Positions 7,447-15,265 of a stretch of 22,104 nt of DNA are shown in pieces. Below the pieces are notes generated by a model. It was not told the origin of the DNA, did no database searches, and worked only from the letters and a program-made list of their open reading frames with translations. A program made the translations under genes and the position numbers. How positions within the stretch are numbered: position 1 is the stretch's first letter; every line of letters begins with the position of its first letter. Source of the DNA: JAFIEN01 sp051859505 (GTDB taxonomy: Bacteria; Pseudomonadota; Alphaproteobacteria; Rhodobacterales; Rhodobacteraceae); assembly GCA_051859505.1 (NCBI GenBank), contig JBHYFN010000059.1, positions 1 through 22,104 of the forward strand. The letters run 5' to 3'.

Positions 7447-8463
7447 CTATTCGGCATGGATGAACCGAAATTTTCGACGATAGTCGCTGGGGCTTAGCTG
7501 GGTGATCCTGCGAAAGACCCGGCGGAACGCGGCAGGTTCGTCATAGCCGGCCTGCCACGCGATCTCTTCGATCGTTTCCATTGTCTGCTCGAGAAGCTCC
7601 TTTGCCTTTTCCACGCGCAACCTCTGCAGATACTCGACCGGCGAAAGGCCGGTTGCCAGCTTGAAGCGCCGGTTGAAGGTCGCCCGCGCCATCCCTGTCG
7701 GTTCGACAAGCTGCTCGACCGTGACGGCAAACCTCTCGGCTAGGTGCAGCCGATCCTGCACCTCGCGGATGGCGCCATCGCCGTGATCCATCGGCGGGCT
7801 GAATGGCATGAAGGGCACCTGATTGGGCGTGTTCCACTGGTAAAGCAGGAACTTTCCCACGGCCTGGGCCGCACGCGGGCTGACATGGCGGGCGATCAGG
7901 AACAGGATCAGATCCTGCCACGAATTGGCAGCCCCGCTCATCACAAGCTCGCCCCGCGCCCCGTCGACGATCAGCAACTCGTCCAGACGCAGCCGCACCT
8001 GCGGAAAGCTGCGCCGAAAGGTATCGGCGAAGGCCCAATGCGTGGTCGTGGAACGACCGTCCAGCAGCCCGGTTTCGGCCAGCATGAGCGCACCGGCACA
8101 GGCGGTGCACACATCGGCCCCGTTTTCGTGTTGCCGCAGCAGCCAGTCGACGATCTCGGGGTGTTGCCCGTGCATCCAGCCGCTATCGGGCAGGAACATG
8201 GATGCAGCGATCACGATGTCGGTCCTTGCCACCTCTGCCACACTGCGGTGGATCTGCATGGGCAGACCGCAACCGCCGGCAAAGATGCCGGCGTCGCGTC
8301 CGACGATCTCGACCTCGAATTGTGGATCGGCACCGGATTGCCCGGAGCCAAGGACCGAGTTCCCGATTGCCAGCGTCTCGAACAGGCCATTGATCGGGGT
8401 TCCGGCCGACATGTCGGGCAGCGCGAGGATACTGACGTGACGCGGCTTCGGTCTGGCTGTCAT
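7447..8463 (-). CDS. GlxA-family AraC-type transcriptional regulator
   Basis: A 338-residue regulator with two parts. Residues about 8-190 form a DJ-1/PfpI (class I amidotransferase-like) domain, with the nucleophile-elbow segment CTACAGALMLAETGLLDG containing Cys122 and a following THW, as in GlxA proteins. Residues about 225-335 form an AraC/XylS double helix-turn-helix, ending IEEIAWQAGYDEPAAFRRVF and ITQLSPSDYRRKFRF. The DJ-1 domain in this family is thought to sense a small molecule and not to act as an enzyme. The ATG at 8463 is preceded by GGAG at about 8 bases. It is divergent from the methyltransferase/flavin oxidase/PNPOx genes (233-bp gap), so it probably controls them. The effector cannot be read from sequence. 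Confidence 0.93.
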   Translation of the reverse strand: MTARPKPRHVSILALPDMSAGTPINGLFETLAIGNSVLGSGQSGADPQFEVEIVGRDAGIFAGGCGLPMQIHRSVAEVARTDIVIAASMFLPDSGWMHGQHPEIVDWLLRQHENGADVCTACAGALMLAETGLLDGRSTTTHWAFADTFRRSFPQVRLRLDELLIVDGARGELVMSGAANSWQDLILFLIARHVSPRAAQAVGKFLLYQWNTPNQVPFMPFSPPMDHGDGAIREVQDRLHLAERFAVTVEQLVEPTGMARATFNRRFKLATGLSPVEYLQRLRVEKAKELLEQTMETIEEIAWQAGYDEPAAFRRVFRRITQLSPSDYRRKFRFIHAE

Positions 8464-8695
8464 CGCAGGCTCCGGTGATCAGGATGGCCCGTTCGTGCCC
8501 GAAACGGCTCTGGCCGGGCACCTGATGCGTCCGCTAGCGTTTCTGTCATCCGGTCACGCCAGCCGCCCATCTCGCCGCCGAACGCCCGGCGGCAGGGCCG
8601 TCGCCATGGCAGGCTACTACAACTCCGCCACGGCGGCAAATCGGCCCCCGTCCGCGCGCGGCCGGTCGCATGCGAAGGCCACGGAGGACAAGACA

Positions 8696-9565
8696 ATGAC
8701 AGTTATCACCGAGGAACGGTCCGACTACGTTGCCTTCTGGAACGACACGCTGGCAGCGAAGTTCGACCGCTTCCGGGACATCCTGATGAACGGTCTGAGT
8801 CACCATAGCACCGACTGGCTGGACACGGCGCGCATCGCGCCCGGAACGCGCATTCTTGATGTGGGCTGTGGCTGGGGCGATACCGCGCTGGCCTTGGCGC
8901 GCCGGACCGGGCCGGCGGGTCATGTGCTGGCGATCGACTGCGTCGAGAGGTTCCTGCGCAAGGGGCGGGCCGATGCTGCCGCCGAAGGGCTGGGCAACAT
9001 CCGGTTCGTGGCGGCAGATGTGGAACGTCATCCCTTCTCCGGCGACCATGACCTCTGCTTCTCGCGCTTCGGGATGATGTTCTTCGAAAACCCCGTGGTA
9101 GCGATGCGCAACATTCGGACCGCCCTCCGGCCCGGGGGTGATCTGGTCTTCATCGTCTGGCGCGACCTGTCCGAGAACCCATGGGTCGGCCTGCCCAAGG
9201 CCGTGGTGCAGGACTTCCTGCCGCCCCCGGGCGATCATGCCCGCACCTGCGGGCCCGGGCCGTTCTCGATGGCCGATCCCGAAGTGGTGCGCACCCAGCT
9301 TGAGATTGCCGGGTTTGAGGACATCCGCTTCAGGCGCACGGACGGCCCGGTGACGGTCGGCGCCTCGCTGCGCAATGCCATCGACTTCCAGCTGGCCATC
9401 GGTCCGGCAGGTGAGCTGTTCCGCGAAGCCGGCGCGCTGGCGCAGGACCAGAAAGCAGAGATCGAAACCGCCTTGGGCATCGCGCTGGCACGCTGGCAGC
9501 GGCCGGACGGCAGCATCGTGATGCCATCGGCGTCCTGGCGCGTCTCGGCGCGCAGGCCCGCGTGA
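8696..9565 (+). CDS. Class I SAM-dependent methyltransferase (UbiE-like)
   Basis: A small-molecule methyltransferase of 289 residues with a Rossmann-type core. Motif I, ILDVGCGWGD at about residues 53-62, binds SAM; the acidic end of strand 2 is VLAIDCVERFL; the post-II and motif III regions read FSRFGMMFFENP and TALRPGGDLVFIVWRD, as in UbiE/COQ5-like enzymes. The ATG at 8696 was chosen for the GGAGG site 8 bases upstream; the frame is open back to 8495 but that extension is low-complexity and overlaps the promoter region. The gene leads a plus-strand run with a covalent-flavin oxidase 75 bases downstream and a PNPOx-fold protein after that. The acceptor substrate is unknown; context suggests a hydrophobic or aromatic small molecule rather than quinone biosynthesis. 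Confidence 0.88.
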   Translation: MTVITEERSDYVAFWNDTLAAKFDRFRDILMNGLSHHSTDWLDTARIAPGTRILDVGCGWGDTALALARRTGPAGHVLAIDCVERFLRKGRADAAAEGLGNIRFVAADVERHPFSGDHDLCFSRFGMMFFENPVVAMRNIRTALRPGGDLVFIVWRDLSENPWVGLPKAVVQDFLPPPGDHARTCGPGPFSMADPEVVRTQLEIAGFEDIRFRRTDGPVTVGASLRNAIDFQLAIGPAGELFREAGALAQDQKAEIETALGIALARWQRPDGSIVMPSASWRVSARRPA

Positions 9566-9640
9566 TTGCGGCTTCGGGTGTCAAATGCGCGGCGCCCCTG
9601 CACGGGTGCCTTCCACGTCACGGAACCTGAGGAGGACGAC

Positions 9641-11020
9641 ATGAAGGACCACTCCATCGAAACGATGTCGCAGCTGCTGAGGGGCGATGTCATCGGCCCG
9701 GACGACCCCGGCTATGCCGAGGCCTGCAAGCTTTACAACGGCATGATCGACAAGCGCCCGGCGATCGTCGCACGCTGCGCCAACGTGGCCGATGTCATCG
9801 CGGCAGTGAACTTCGGCCGCGAAAGCGGCCTGCCGCTGGCCATCCGGGGCGGCGGCCACAGCGGGCCCGGCCTTGGCAGCGTCGACGATGGGCTTGTGAT
9901 CGACCTGTCAGCGATGCGCGATATCCGCGTCGACCCGCAGGCGCGCAGGGTACGGGTCGGGCCCGGCTGCACCTCGGGCGATGTCGACCACGCGACCCAT
10001 GCCTTCGGCCTCGCGGTGCCGTTCGGGATCATCGCCAACACCGGGGTCGCCGGGCTGACGCTGGGCGGCGGCTCGGGCTATCTGACCCGCCGTCACGGGC
10101 TGACCATCGACAACCTGATCGAGGCCGATGTGGTGCTCGCGGACGGCAGTTTCGTCACCACGAGCGCAGATGCGCATCCCGACCTCTTCTGGGCACTGCG
10201 CGGCGGCGGCGGAAACTTCGGGGTGGTGACCAGCTTCCTCTTCCGCGCGCATCCGGTCACGACCGTATTCGCCGGGCCGGTCTTCTGGGATATCGCCGAT
10301 GCGCCGGCCGTCATGCGGGCGTTCCGCGACTTTCAGCCCACGGCACCGCATGCGTTCGGAGGCTTCGTCGGCCTCAAGACCGTGCCCCCTGTCGACCCCT
10401 TCCCGGCCGAGCATCAGGGCAAGCGCGCCTGCGCCATCATCGTCTGTTTCGACGGCGATGCCGAAGCGGGCACCGGGGTGATGGCGCCGCTCATGCAGAG
10501 GCTCCCGCCGCCTCTGTTCGACTGGCGGGCCGAGATGCCGTTTCCTGCGCTGCAGTCCATGTTCGACCCGTTCTTTCCGCCGGGGCTGCAATGGTACTGG
10601 AAGGGGGCCTATGTCAGCGACCTGCCCGACGCCGCGATCGAGACGCATGTTGACCGGATCAGGGCCGCACCAAGTGATCTGTCACTGATGCATCTCTATC
10701 CGGTGGATGGCGCGGCGTCCGAGGTCGCGCCGGATGCGACCGCCTGGCCCGCGCGCGATGCCCGCTGGTCGATGGTCATCGCCGCCGTCGATCCCGATCC
10801 GGCGAATGCCGGCAAGCTGGCGTCGTGGGCGAAGGGTTATTGGGCGACCATCCGCCCCTACACCCGCGACGGCGGATACGTGAACTTCATGATGGGCGAC
10901 GAGGACGCGGACCGCGTGGCCGCCGCCTATGGGCGAAACCACGCGCGACTGGCCGCGATCAAGGCCGAATATGATCCGGCAAACCTGTTCCGGGTGAACC
11001 AGAACATCCTGCCGGCCTGA
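9641..11020 (+). CDS. FAD-binding oxidoreductase, berberine bridge enzyme-like (PCMH fold)
   Basis: A 459-residue flavoprotein oxidase or dehydrogenase. The N-terminal PCMH-type FAD domain is clear: LPLAIRGGGHSGPGLGSVDD holds the His (His73) that in this family forms the 8-alpha-histidyl bond to FAD, followed by RVGPGCTSGDVDHAT and GLTLGGGSGYLTRRHGLTID. The C-terminus has the BBE element, ending EYDPANLFRVNQNILPA, a near-universal tail of these proteins. The Cys that gives the second flavin bond in plant BBE (in a CPTVG-like segment) corresponds here to IANTGVAG, so only single attachment is expected. The ATG at 9641 follows GAGGAGGACGAC; the frame extends upstream to 9566 without a good site. 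Related enzymes oxidise alcohols, sugars or aromatic amines. No signal peptide or Tat motif is seen, so it should be cytoplasmic. Confidence 0.92.
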   Translation: MKDHSIETMSQLLRGDVIGPDDPGYAEACKLYNGMIDKRPAIVARCANVADVIAAVNFGRESGLPLAIRGGGHSGPGLGSVDDGLVIDLSAMRDIRVDPQARRVRVGPGCTSGDVDHATHAFGLAVPFGIIANTGVAGLTLGGGSGYLTRRHGLTIDNLIEADVVLADGSFVTTSADAHPDLFWALRGGGGNFGVVTSFLFRAHPVTTVFAGPVFWDIADAPAVMRAFRDFQPTAPHAFGGFVGLKTVPPVDPFPAEHQGKRACAIIVCFDGDAEAGTGVMAPLMQRLPPPLFDWRAEMPFPALQSMFDPFFPPGLQWYWKGAYVSDLPDAAIETHVDRIRAAPSDLSLMHLYPVDGAASEVAPDATAWPARDARWSMVIAAVDPDPANAGKLASWAKGYWATIRPYTRDGGYVNFMMGDEDADRVAAAYGRNHARLAAIKAEYDPANLFRVNQNILPA

Positions 11021-11115
11021 GGGCGGGCGGCTGCGGGGGGTCGCTGACCCTGGACAGGGGCAGATGCCGACGCCCGCGCGCCCGCCTTGCCGCCAGACTG
11101 AAGGAGACGAAACCG

Positions 11116-11700
11116 ATGACCCGGCCAGCATTCTACCATCAGGAAAGCCGACGGTTGCAGGACGCCTTCGGCAGCCGTGCCTTGGCGGACCGGCTGGAGT
11201 CCGTGACGCTGCACACCGAATTCACCGACGAGGATCGCGCCTTCATCGAGGCTGCAGGCTTCTTCCTCCTCGCCACGGCTGACGCGGGGGGACGGCCGGA
11301 TTGCTCGTTCAAGGGCGGGATGCCGGGCTTTGTGCGGGTCTCCGGCCCGGACGAGCTGACCTTTCCCGACTACGACGGCAACGGCATGTTCCGCAGCCTC
11401 GGCAACATTGCGGCCAATCCCGCGGTGGGGCTGCTGTTCATTGCCATGGGAGAGGCGCCGAAACGGATACGGGTGAATGGCGAGGCACGGGTTATGCGCG
11501 ACGATCCGGCAATGCACACCTTCCCCGGGGCGCAACTCCTGGTCCGGGTACGCGCCCGGGCAATCTTTCCGAACTGTCCGCGCTACATTCCCGCACCGGA
11601 TGGTCCTTCCCCCTTTGCACCACGGCCCGGCATCGACCCACCCGAGCCGGCCTGGAAGGGCTGGGACGCATTCCGGGACGTCGTGCAGAGACGAGGGTAG
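11116..11700 (+). CDS. PNPOx-fold (pyridoxamine 5'-phosphate oxidase-like) FMN-binding protein
   Basis: A 194-residue split-barrel flavoprotein of the PNPOx-like superfamily. The barrel core reads FFLLATADAGGRPDCSFKGG (from about residue 49), then LTFPDYDGNGMFRSLGNIAA and VGLLFIAMGEAPKRIRVNGE, the pattern of FMN-binding members outside the vitamin B6 pathway. The tail (FPNCPRYIP, then a proline-rich end) is typical of this subgroup. AAGGAG precedes the ATG at 11116. It lies 95 bases after the covalent-flavin oxidase and is the third gene on the same strand after the GlxA-type regulator, so it is probably co-expressed with the methyltransferase and oxidase. Such proteins may reduce flavin- or F420-linked substrates or protect against reactive compounds; I cannot choose among these. 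Confidence 0.88.
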   Translation: MTRPAFYHQESRRLQDAFGSRALADRLESVTLHTEFTDEDRAFIEAAGFFLLATADAGGRPDCSFKGGMPGFVRVSGPDELTFPDYDGNGMFRSLGNIAANPAVGLLFIAMGEAPKRIRVNGEARVMRDDPAMHTFPGAQLLVRVRARAIFPNCPRYIPAPDGPSPFAPRPGIDPPEPAWKGWDAFRDVVQRRG

Positions 11701-12134
11701 ATCACAGCCAAGGCGCATCATGCGGGCACGGGCGGCGCGGGTCGGACAGGAAACCCGCGACCCCCGCCGACGGTCCTGGCCCAGCCAAATGCCTCCTTGA
11801 TGCCTGCATTCTGTTTGCCTTCTGCAGCCTCACCAAGAACCATCTCGATCTGCCGGGATCAGAACGGTCAGATCCCACACGCAACCGGATCGCTATCCGC
11901 CAAGCTGATCAGACCGAGCGGAGCGTCGGTCCGGTCGCGCGTCCTAAAGCGACAAACGCCGGCCCGAGACTCACAGGTCTTGGTTCCAGCCAGTTCCACC
12001 TTTCGCGGGTCGTATGCCTGTTCTGCGGCCGAATGGCTTCGTGGGCGCGCCTCGAGCAGAAGCCCCACGCTGTAGATCGAATCAGCCACCCGGATCTTCG
12101 GAAAGGCCAGACGGGTGTTGGCCCAAGATGCCGG
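11701..12134. other. Gene-poor stretch between PNPOx-like and DMT transporter genes
   Basis: About 430 bases between two convergent genes. A minus-strand frame from a GTG at 12089 to 11868 (73 codons) has no recognisable domain and no clear ribosome site; other open frames look like chance in GC-rich DNA. No strong inverted repeat with a T-run was found, so the site of transcription termination is not evident. Confidence 0.5.
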
Positions 12135-13073
12135 TCAAAGCGAGATCGTCACGATGCCAAGCACACTCGCCCCAAGACCGACGTGCTGCAGGCCGATGAT
12201 CCTTTCGCGCAGGACCACCACGGCCAGAAGCACGACCACCGCCGGGAACAGCGCGACCAGGGCCGAGGCGACGGCCATGCTGCCTTGTGTGGCGACATGG
12301 ACATAACTCATGTGGCCGATGGCATCGAGGATTCCCGCCGTCCCGGCCAGAAGGGCCGCGGGGACCATCGCCTTGAGGTGCGGGGGGCGGATCCATGCAA
12401 CTTTCAGCGGCACGGGCGCCCGGGGTTCGGCGTCAGACCCGAAGCCGCCGCTCCGGAGCAATGCCATGACCAGAAGGCCGAGGGCGATGGCGGCCGCCAC
12501 GCCACGAGCGACCATCAGGGCCGACGATCCATCCTCGGGCTCCATGATGCCAAGACAAAGATCGGCCGTGCCGTAGCCCATTCCGCTGACCAGCCCCAGA
12601 CGGAACGAGAAATGGCCCGGCCGCGGCCCGTTCTGCTTTTCCGGCGTGCCGGCCAGCAGAACGATCGCCAAACCGCAGATCGCGATACCGACAAGCTCGT
12701 TCCCCGTGATCGCGCGGCCCAGGGTGATGTCTCCACCCAGCGGAACAAGGATTCCGACCACGCCGCAGATCGGCGCGACAACTCCGATACGACCGAGGGC
12801 AATACCCTGATAAAGCTTCAGCAATCCGAGGGCATAGGCCGATCCTCCGACCATGCCCCAGACCACGACCTCGGCATCCGGCAGGATCCGCGCTCCGTCG
12901 AGAAAGCCAAGTATCGTGATGATCAGCGCCGCACATTGCGCCACGGTGACCGCACCCGAAGGCGACAGCCTCAAGGCGGCACGACCTCCAAGGAAATCGC
13001 CGGTTCCGTAGGCAAAGGCACCTATCAGTGCGACAGACACCGCGCCCAGCTCGATGGGAAGAAAGGGCGGCAA
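12135..13073 (-). CDS. DMT-superfamily (EamA-type) membrane transporter
   Basis: A polytopic inner-membrane protein of about 312 residues with roughly ten hydrophobic segments in two EamA-like halves. The first half includes IELGAVSVALIGAFAYGTGD and WGMVGGSAYALGLLKLYQGI with VVAPICGVVGILVPL; the second ends SMAVASALVALFPAVVVLLA, then RERIIGLQHVGLGASVLGIV, a classic closing pattern of drug/metabolite exporters. The start is uncertain: the longest frame begins with TTG at 13073, two ATGs just upstream (13081, 13078) are out of frame, and an in-frame GTG lies at 13040. The TTG has only a weak upstream GAGA. It is transcribed away from the second methyltransferase gene. The family moves amino acids, nucleosides, polyamines or drugs; no specific substrate is suggested. 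Confidence 0.87.
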   Translation of the reverse strand: MPPFLPIELGAVSVALIGAFAYGTGDFLGGRAALRLSPSGAVTVAQCAALIITILGFLDGARILPDAEVVVWGMVGGSAYALGLLKLYQGIALGRIGVVAPICGVVGILVPLGGDITLGRAITGNELVGIAICGLAIVLLAGTPEKQNGPRPGHFSFRLGLVSGMGYGTADLCLGIMEPEDGSSALMVARGVAAAIALGLLVMALLRSGGFGSDAEPRAPVPLKVAWIRPPHLKAMVPAALLAGTAGILDAIGHMSYVHVATQGSMAVASALVALFPAVVVLLAVVVLRERIIGLQHVGLGASVLGIVTISL

Positions 13074-13573
13074 ATCATCATGTCTCGAAATGTCGTATCA
13101 GAAAAGGCAGAAACCGGGCCCGCAATTGCCCGGCTGCTGACACAGCATCGCGCCATCCTGCAAACCGATCAAGCCTTTCCTTCCGTGCCGTCGACGGGCG
13201 GCGGCTACAGGTGACGGCTTTGGTCGAGGCCGACAGAGAATCCGCCTGGACCACCAGCGCCATCGTGCGCCTGAACGAGGCGTTCCGGTGGCGCATGAAT
13301 ACCATCGACCTGCTCCCATGCGCCGAGACTGTGCCAATGCTGCTCTGAGCCGGGCGCCAGGCCACATCCGGATGCGCAGGGTCGATGTCCGGGAGACCCT
13401 CTCTCAGCCCATCAAGCCGATGCCTCTTGACCTCGCGGCCTGAACAACCCAGCCTTCACATCTCCGCAGCGCGCCGTCAGTGAACTTCCAAGGCATTCGC
13501 GGAACGAACCGCGTGAAGGGTTTGTTCAACTCGCGCAGAAGCAGTCCTCGGCGCTTTGAGACAGGACGCCAAC
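13074..13573. other. Gene-poor divergent gap between DMT transporter and methyltransferase
   Basis: About 500 bases between divergent starts, much longer than the other divergent gaps here. A plus-strand frame from 13079 to 13214 (begins MSRNVVSEKAETG) and another running to 13348 are open, but neither shows a known domain. The stretch may hold promoters for both flanking genes or a decayed small gene. I see no strong inverted repeat. Confidence 0.45.
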
Positions 13574-14359
13574 ATGACGCAAACACCGGACCACACTGAC
13601 GAATACAACGAAGAGATGGTCGCGTTTCTGGAGTTGATCTGGGGCAAGGGGTTCATGGCGCCGGGCGGAGCGCAAAACGTCCTGAGGCTCACGGATGGGC
13701 TGGAAACCAGGGACCGCCATATCCTTGACGTCGGATCCGGGCTCGGGGGTGGGGATCTCATTCTGGCGCGTCAGCTGGGGGCGCGCGTCACGGGGATCGA
13801 CATCGAGGCCCCCCTCGTGCGGCGCGCCCAATCCTACGCTGCCGAAGCGGGGCTCGCGGACAGGGTGATCTTTCGGCATGTCAGACCGGGCCCGCTGGAT
13901 TTTCCGGACGGCACCTTTGATATCGTCTACAGTTCAGGCGCGTTCACGCAGATCGCCGACAAGTCAGGGATGTTTGCCGAATGCCTTCGCGTCCTGAAGC
14001 CAGGCGGGACTCTGACGACTTATGACTGGCTGCGGTGCGAGGGCCCGTTGAGTGACGCCATGGTCGAGTGGATTGCCCTCGAGGGCCTCACCTACAATCT
14101 CGGGACACAGGACAGCTATCGCCAGCTTCTTTTGAACGCGGGCTTCGTCGATGTCGAGGTGGTCGATGACGGGGGCTGGTATGCCGCCGAAGCCCGGCGC
14201 GAACTTGATCTGTTGAAGGGCCCGCTCGAAAGGCAGTCGAGAGAACTGATCGGGGACGATCTTCATCGTCATTTCATCGAGGATTGGGCAGCAATGGTGA
14301 CCGTTCTGGAGCGTGGAGAGCTTGTCCCCGCCTATATCCGCGGCATCCGTTCGGCCTGA
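13574..14359 (+). CDS. SAM-dependent methyltransferase, phosphoethanolamine-methyltransferase-like
   Basis: A 261-residue class I methyltransferase. Before motif I it carries FLELIWGKGFMAPGGAQNVL, a signature region of phosphoethanolamine/sarcosine-type N-methyltransferases in which the (G)x(S/A)PGG segment precedes the core. Motif I is HILDVGSGLGGGDLILAR at about 49-66, strand 2 ends VTGIDIEAPLVRRA, and FDIVYSSGAFTQIADKSGMF with LRVLKPGGTLTTYDWLR follow. The ATG at 13574 has AGGA at a normal spacing; the frame opens at a TTG 18 bases earlier. It stands alone, with long gaps on both sides, and differs in sequence from the methyltransferase at 8696, so it is not a duplicate. A role in choline-type head group or osmolyte methylation fits the family but is unproven. 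Confidence 0.87.
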   Translation: MTQTPDHTDEYNEEMVAFLELIWGKGFMAPGGAQNVLRLTDGLETRDRHILDVGSGLGGGDLILARQLGARVTGIDIEAPLVRRAQSYAAEAGLADRVIFRHVRPGPLDFPDGTFDIVYSSGAFTQIADKSGMFAECLRVLKPGGTLTTYDWLRCEGPLSDAMVEWIALEGLTYNLGTQDSYRQLLLNAGFVDVEVVDDGGWYAAEARRELDLLKGPLERQSRELIGDDLHRHFIEDWAAMVTVLERGELVPAYIRGIRSA

Positions 14360-14497
14360 GGAACGTCTGACAAGCCTGCCGATCATGGTCAGATCCGGGA
14401 GGCTGGGGCGGCGCTTGAGCCCAGCCCTGCCGATCCCGAGACAGGCCGCCATTGCCGGCCCTTGTGGGGCGGTGAACGCGAAGCTGTCTCGGCGCGG

Positions 14498-15265
14498 TCA
14501 GAGCAGGTGGACGGGATCGGGGACGCGAAGATAAGTGGCCCTGGCGATGAGGACGACCGCCTGAAGCCCAAGCCGTGACGACAGGTCGGCCGGCAAGGCG
14601 GCGTTGGCGCGGGCCAGCGCCTCTGCGATGCGGGGGGCAAGGTCGGGGGCGGCTGTGATGAAGGGCAGGCCCGGGGTCGGCGGGGTCCAGTCCAACACGC
14701 GCAGGTCGACGCTCCAGTCGTCGAACATCGTCATGTGCCGCCATGAGACGGCGTCGATCGCCGCGATATCGGCCTGCCCCGCGGCCACCATCAGCGCCGA
14801 TGCCCTGTGCGCCCCGCTGATCCGCCGGGGGCCAAAGCGGATGCCGCGCGCCTCGGCCATGACAAGCGGCGCGGCATAGCCCGATTGCGACATCGTTTCG
14901 TTGACGGCGAAAGGCGCGCCCGCGAAGGCGGCAAGGCTGTCGCGCGAATCCTCGCGGCGCACGACAAGGGCGCTGCGGTAATGGCCGGGCGGGCAGCCCG
15001 GCAGGCCGAAATCGGGCGATCCGATCAGGGCGACCTTGCTATGCAGCACGCGGCGGAAGGGTAGCCCGCAGGTCTGGCTGAACAGCAGGTCGGGGCGCTG
15101 CCAATGCCCGATCAGGTCGTCCGGCGCGGGGCAAAGCGCCTCGGGCGCGGCGATCCCGTCGCGGCGCAGATCGTCGCGCATCAAGGCCCAAAGCGCATCG
15201 AGGGCGGGGGCGAGTTCGGGGCGGGCATACATCGGCAGGCTGGCGATCCAGCCGGTGGCGCTCAC
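14498..15265 (-). CDS. PhnD/SsuA-like substrate-binding protein without signal peptide
   Basis: A 255-residue protein with the periplasmic-binding-protein type 2 pattern of the phosphonate-binding PhnD family: SATGWIASLPMYARPELAPA at the start, RPDLLFSQTCGLPFR (about 57-71), YRSALVVRREDS, FAVNETMSQSGYAAPLVM and SALMVAAGQADIAAIDAVSW. Unlike exported homologues it starts straight in the fold, without signal sequence or lipobox, so as written it would remain in the cytoplasm. The start is GTG at 15265, overlapping the stop of the Ldh-family gene as GTGA, which supports both the start and translational coupling. It is the last gene of the four-gene operon and no permease or ATPase follows. It may be a cytosolic ligand carrier or sensor, or a protein whose exported form was lost; the ligand is unknown. 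Confidence 0.82.
   Translation of the reverse strand: MSATGWIASLPMYARPELAPALDALWALMRDDLRRDGIAAPEALCPAPDDLIGHWQRPDLLFSQTCGLPFRRVLHSKVALIGSPDFGLPGCPPGHYRSALVVRREDSRDSLAAFAGAPFAVNETMSQSGYAAPLVMAEARGIRFGPRRISGAHRASALMVAAGQADIAAIDAVSWRHMTMFDDWSVDLRVLDWTPPTPGLPFITAAPDLAPRIAEALARANAALPADLSSRLGLQAVVLIARATYLRVPDPVHLL

Noticed and set aside
11868..12089. 73-codon minus-strand frame as a small gene
   Set aside because: GTG start without a clear ribosome site, no domain, and Arg/Ala-rich chance composition.
11301..13214. 637-codon plus-strand open frame crossing the PNPOx gene, a gap and the DMT gene
   Set aside because: It overlaps two clear genes in other frames or on the other strand and has no family similarity that I can see.
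14401..14426. GGCTGGG ... CCCAGCC hairpin as bidirectional terminator between the methyltransferase and PhnD-like genes
   Set aside because: Only a 7-bp stem with a 12-base loop and no T-run on either side; too weak to call in this base composition.
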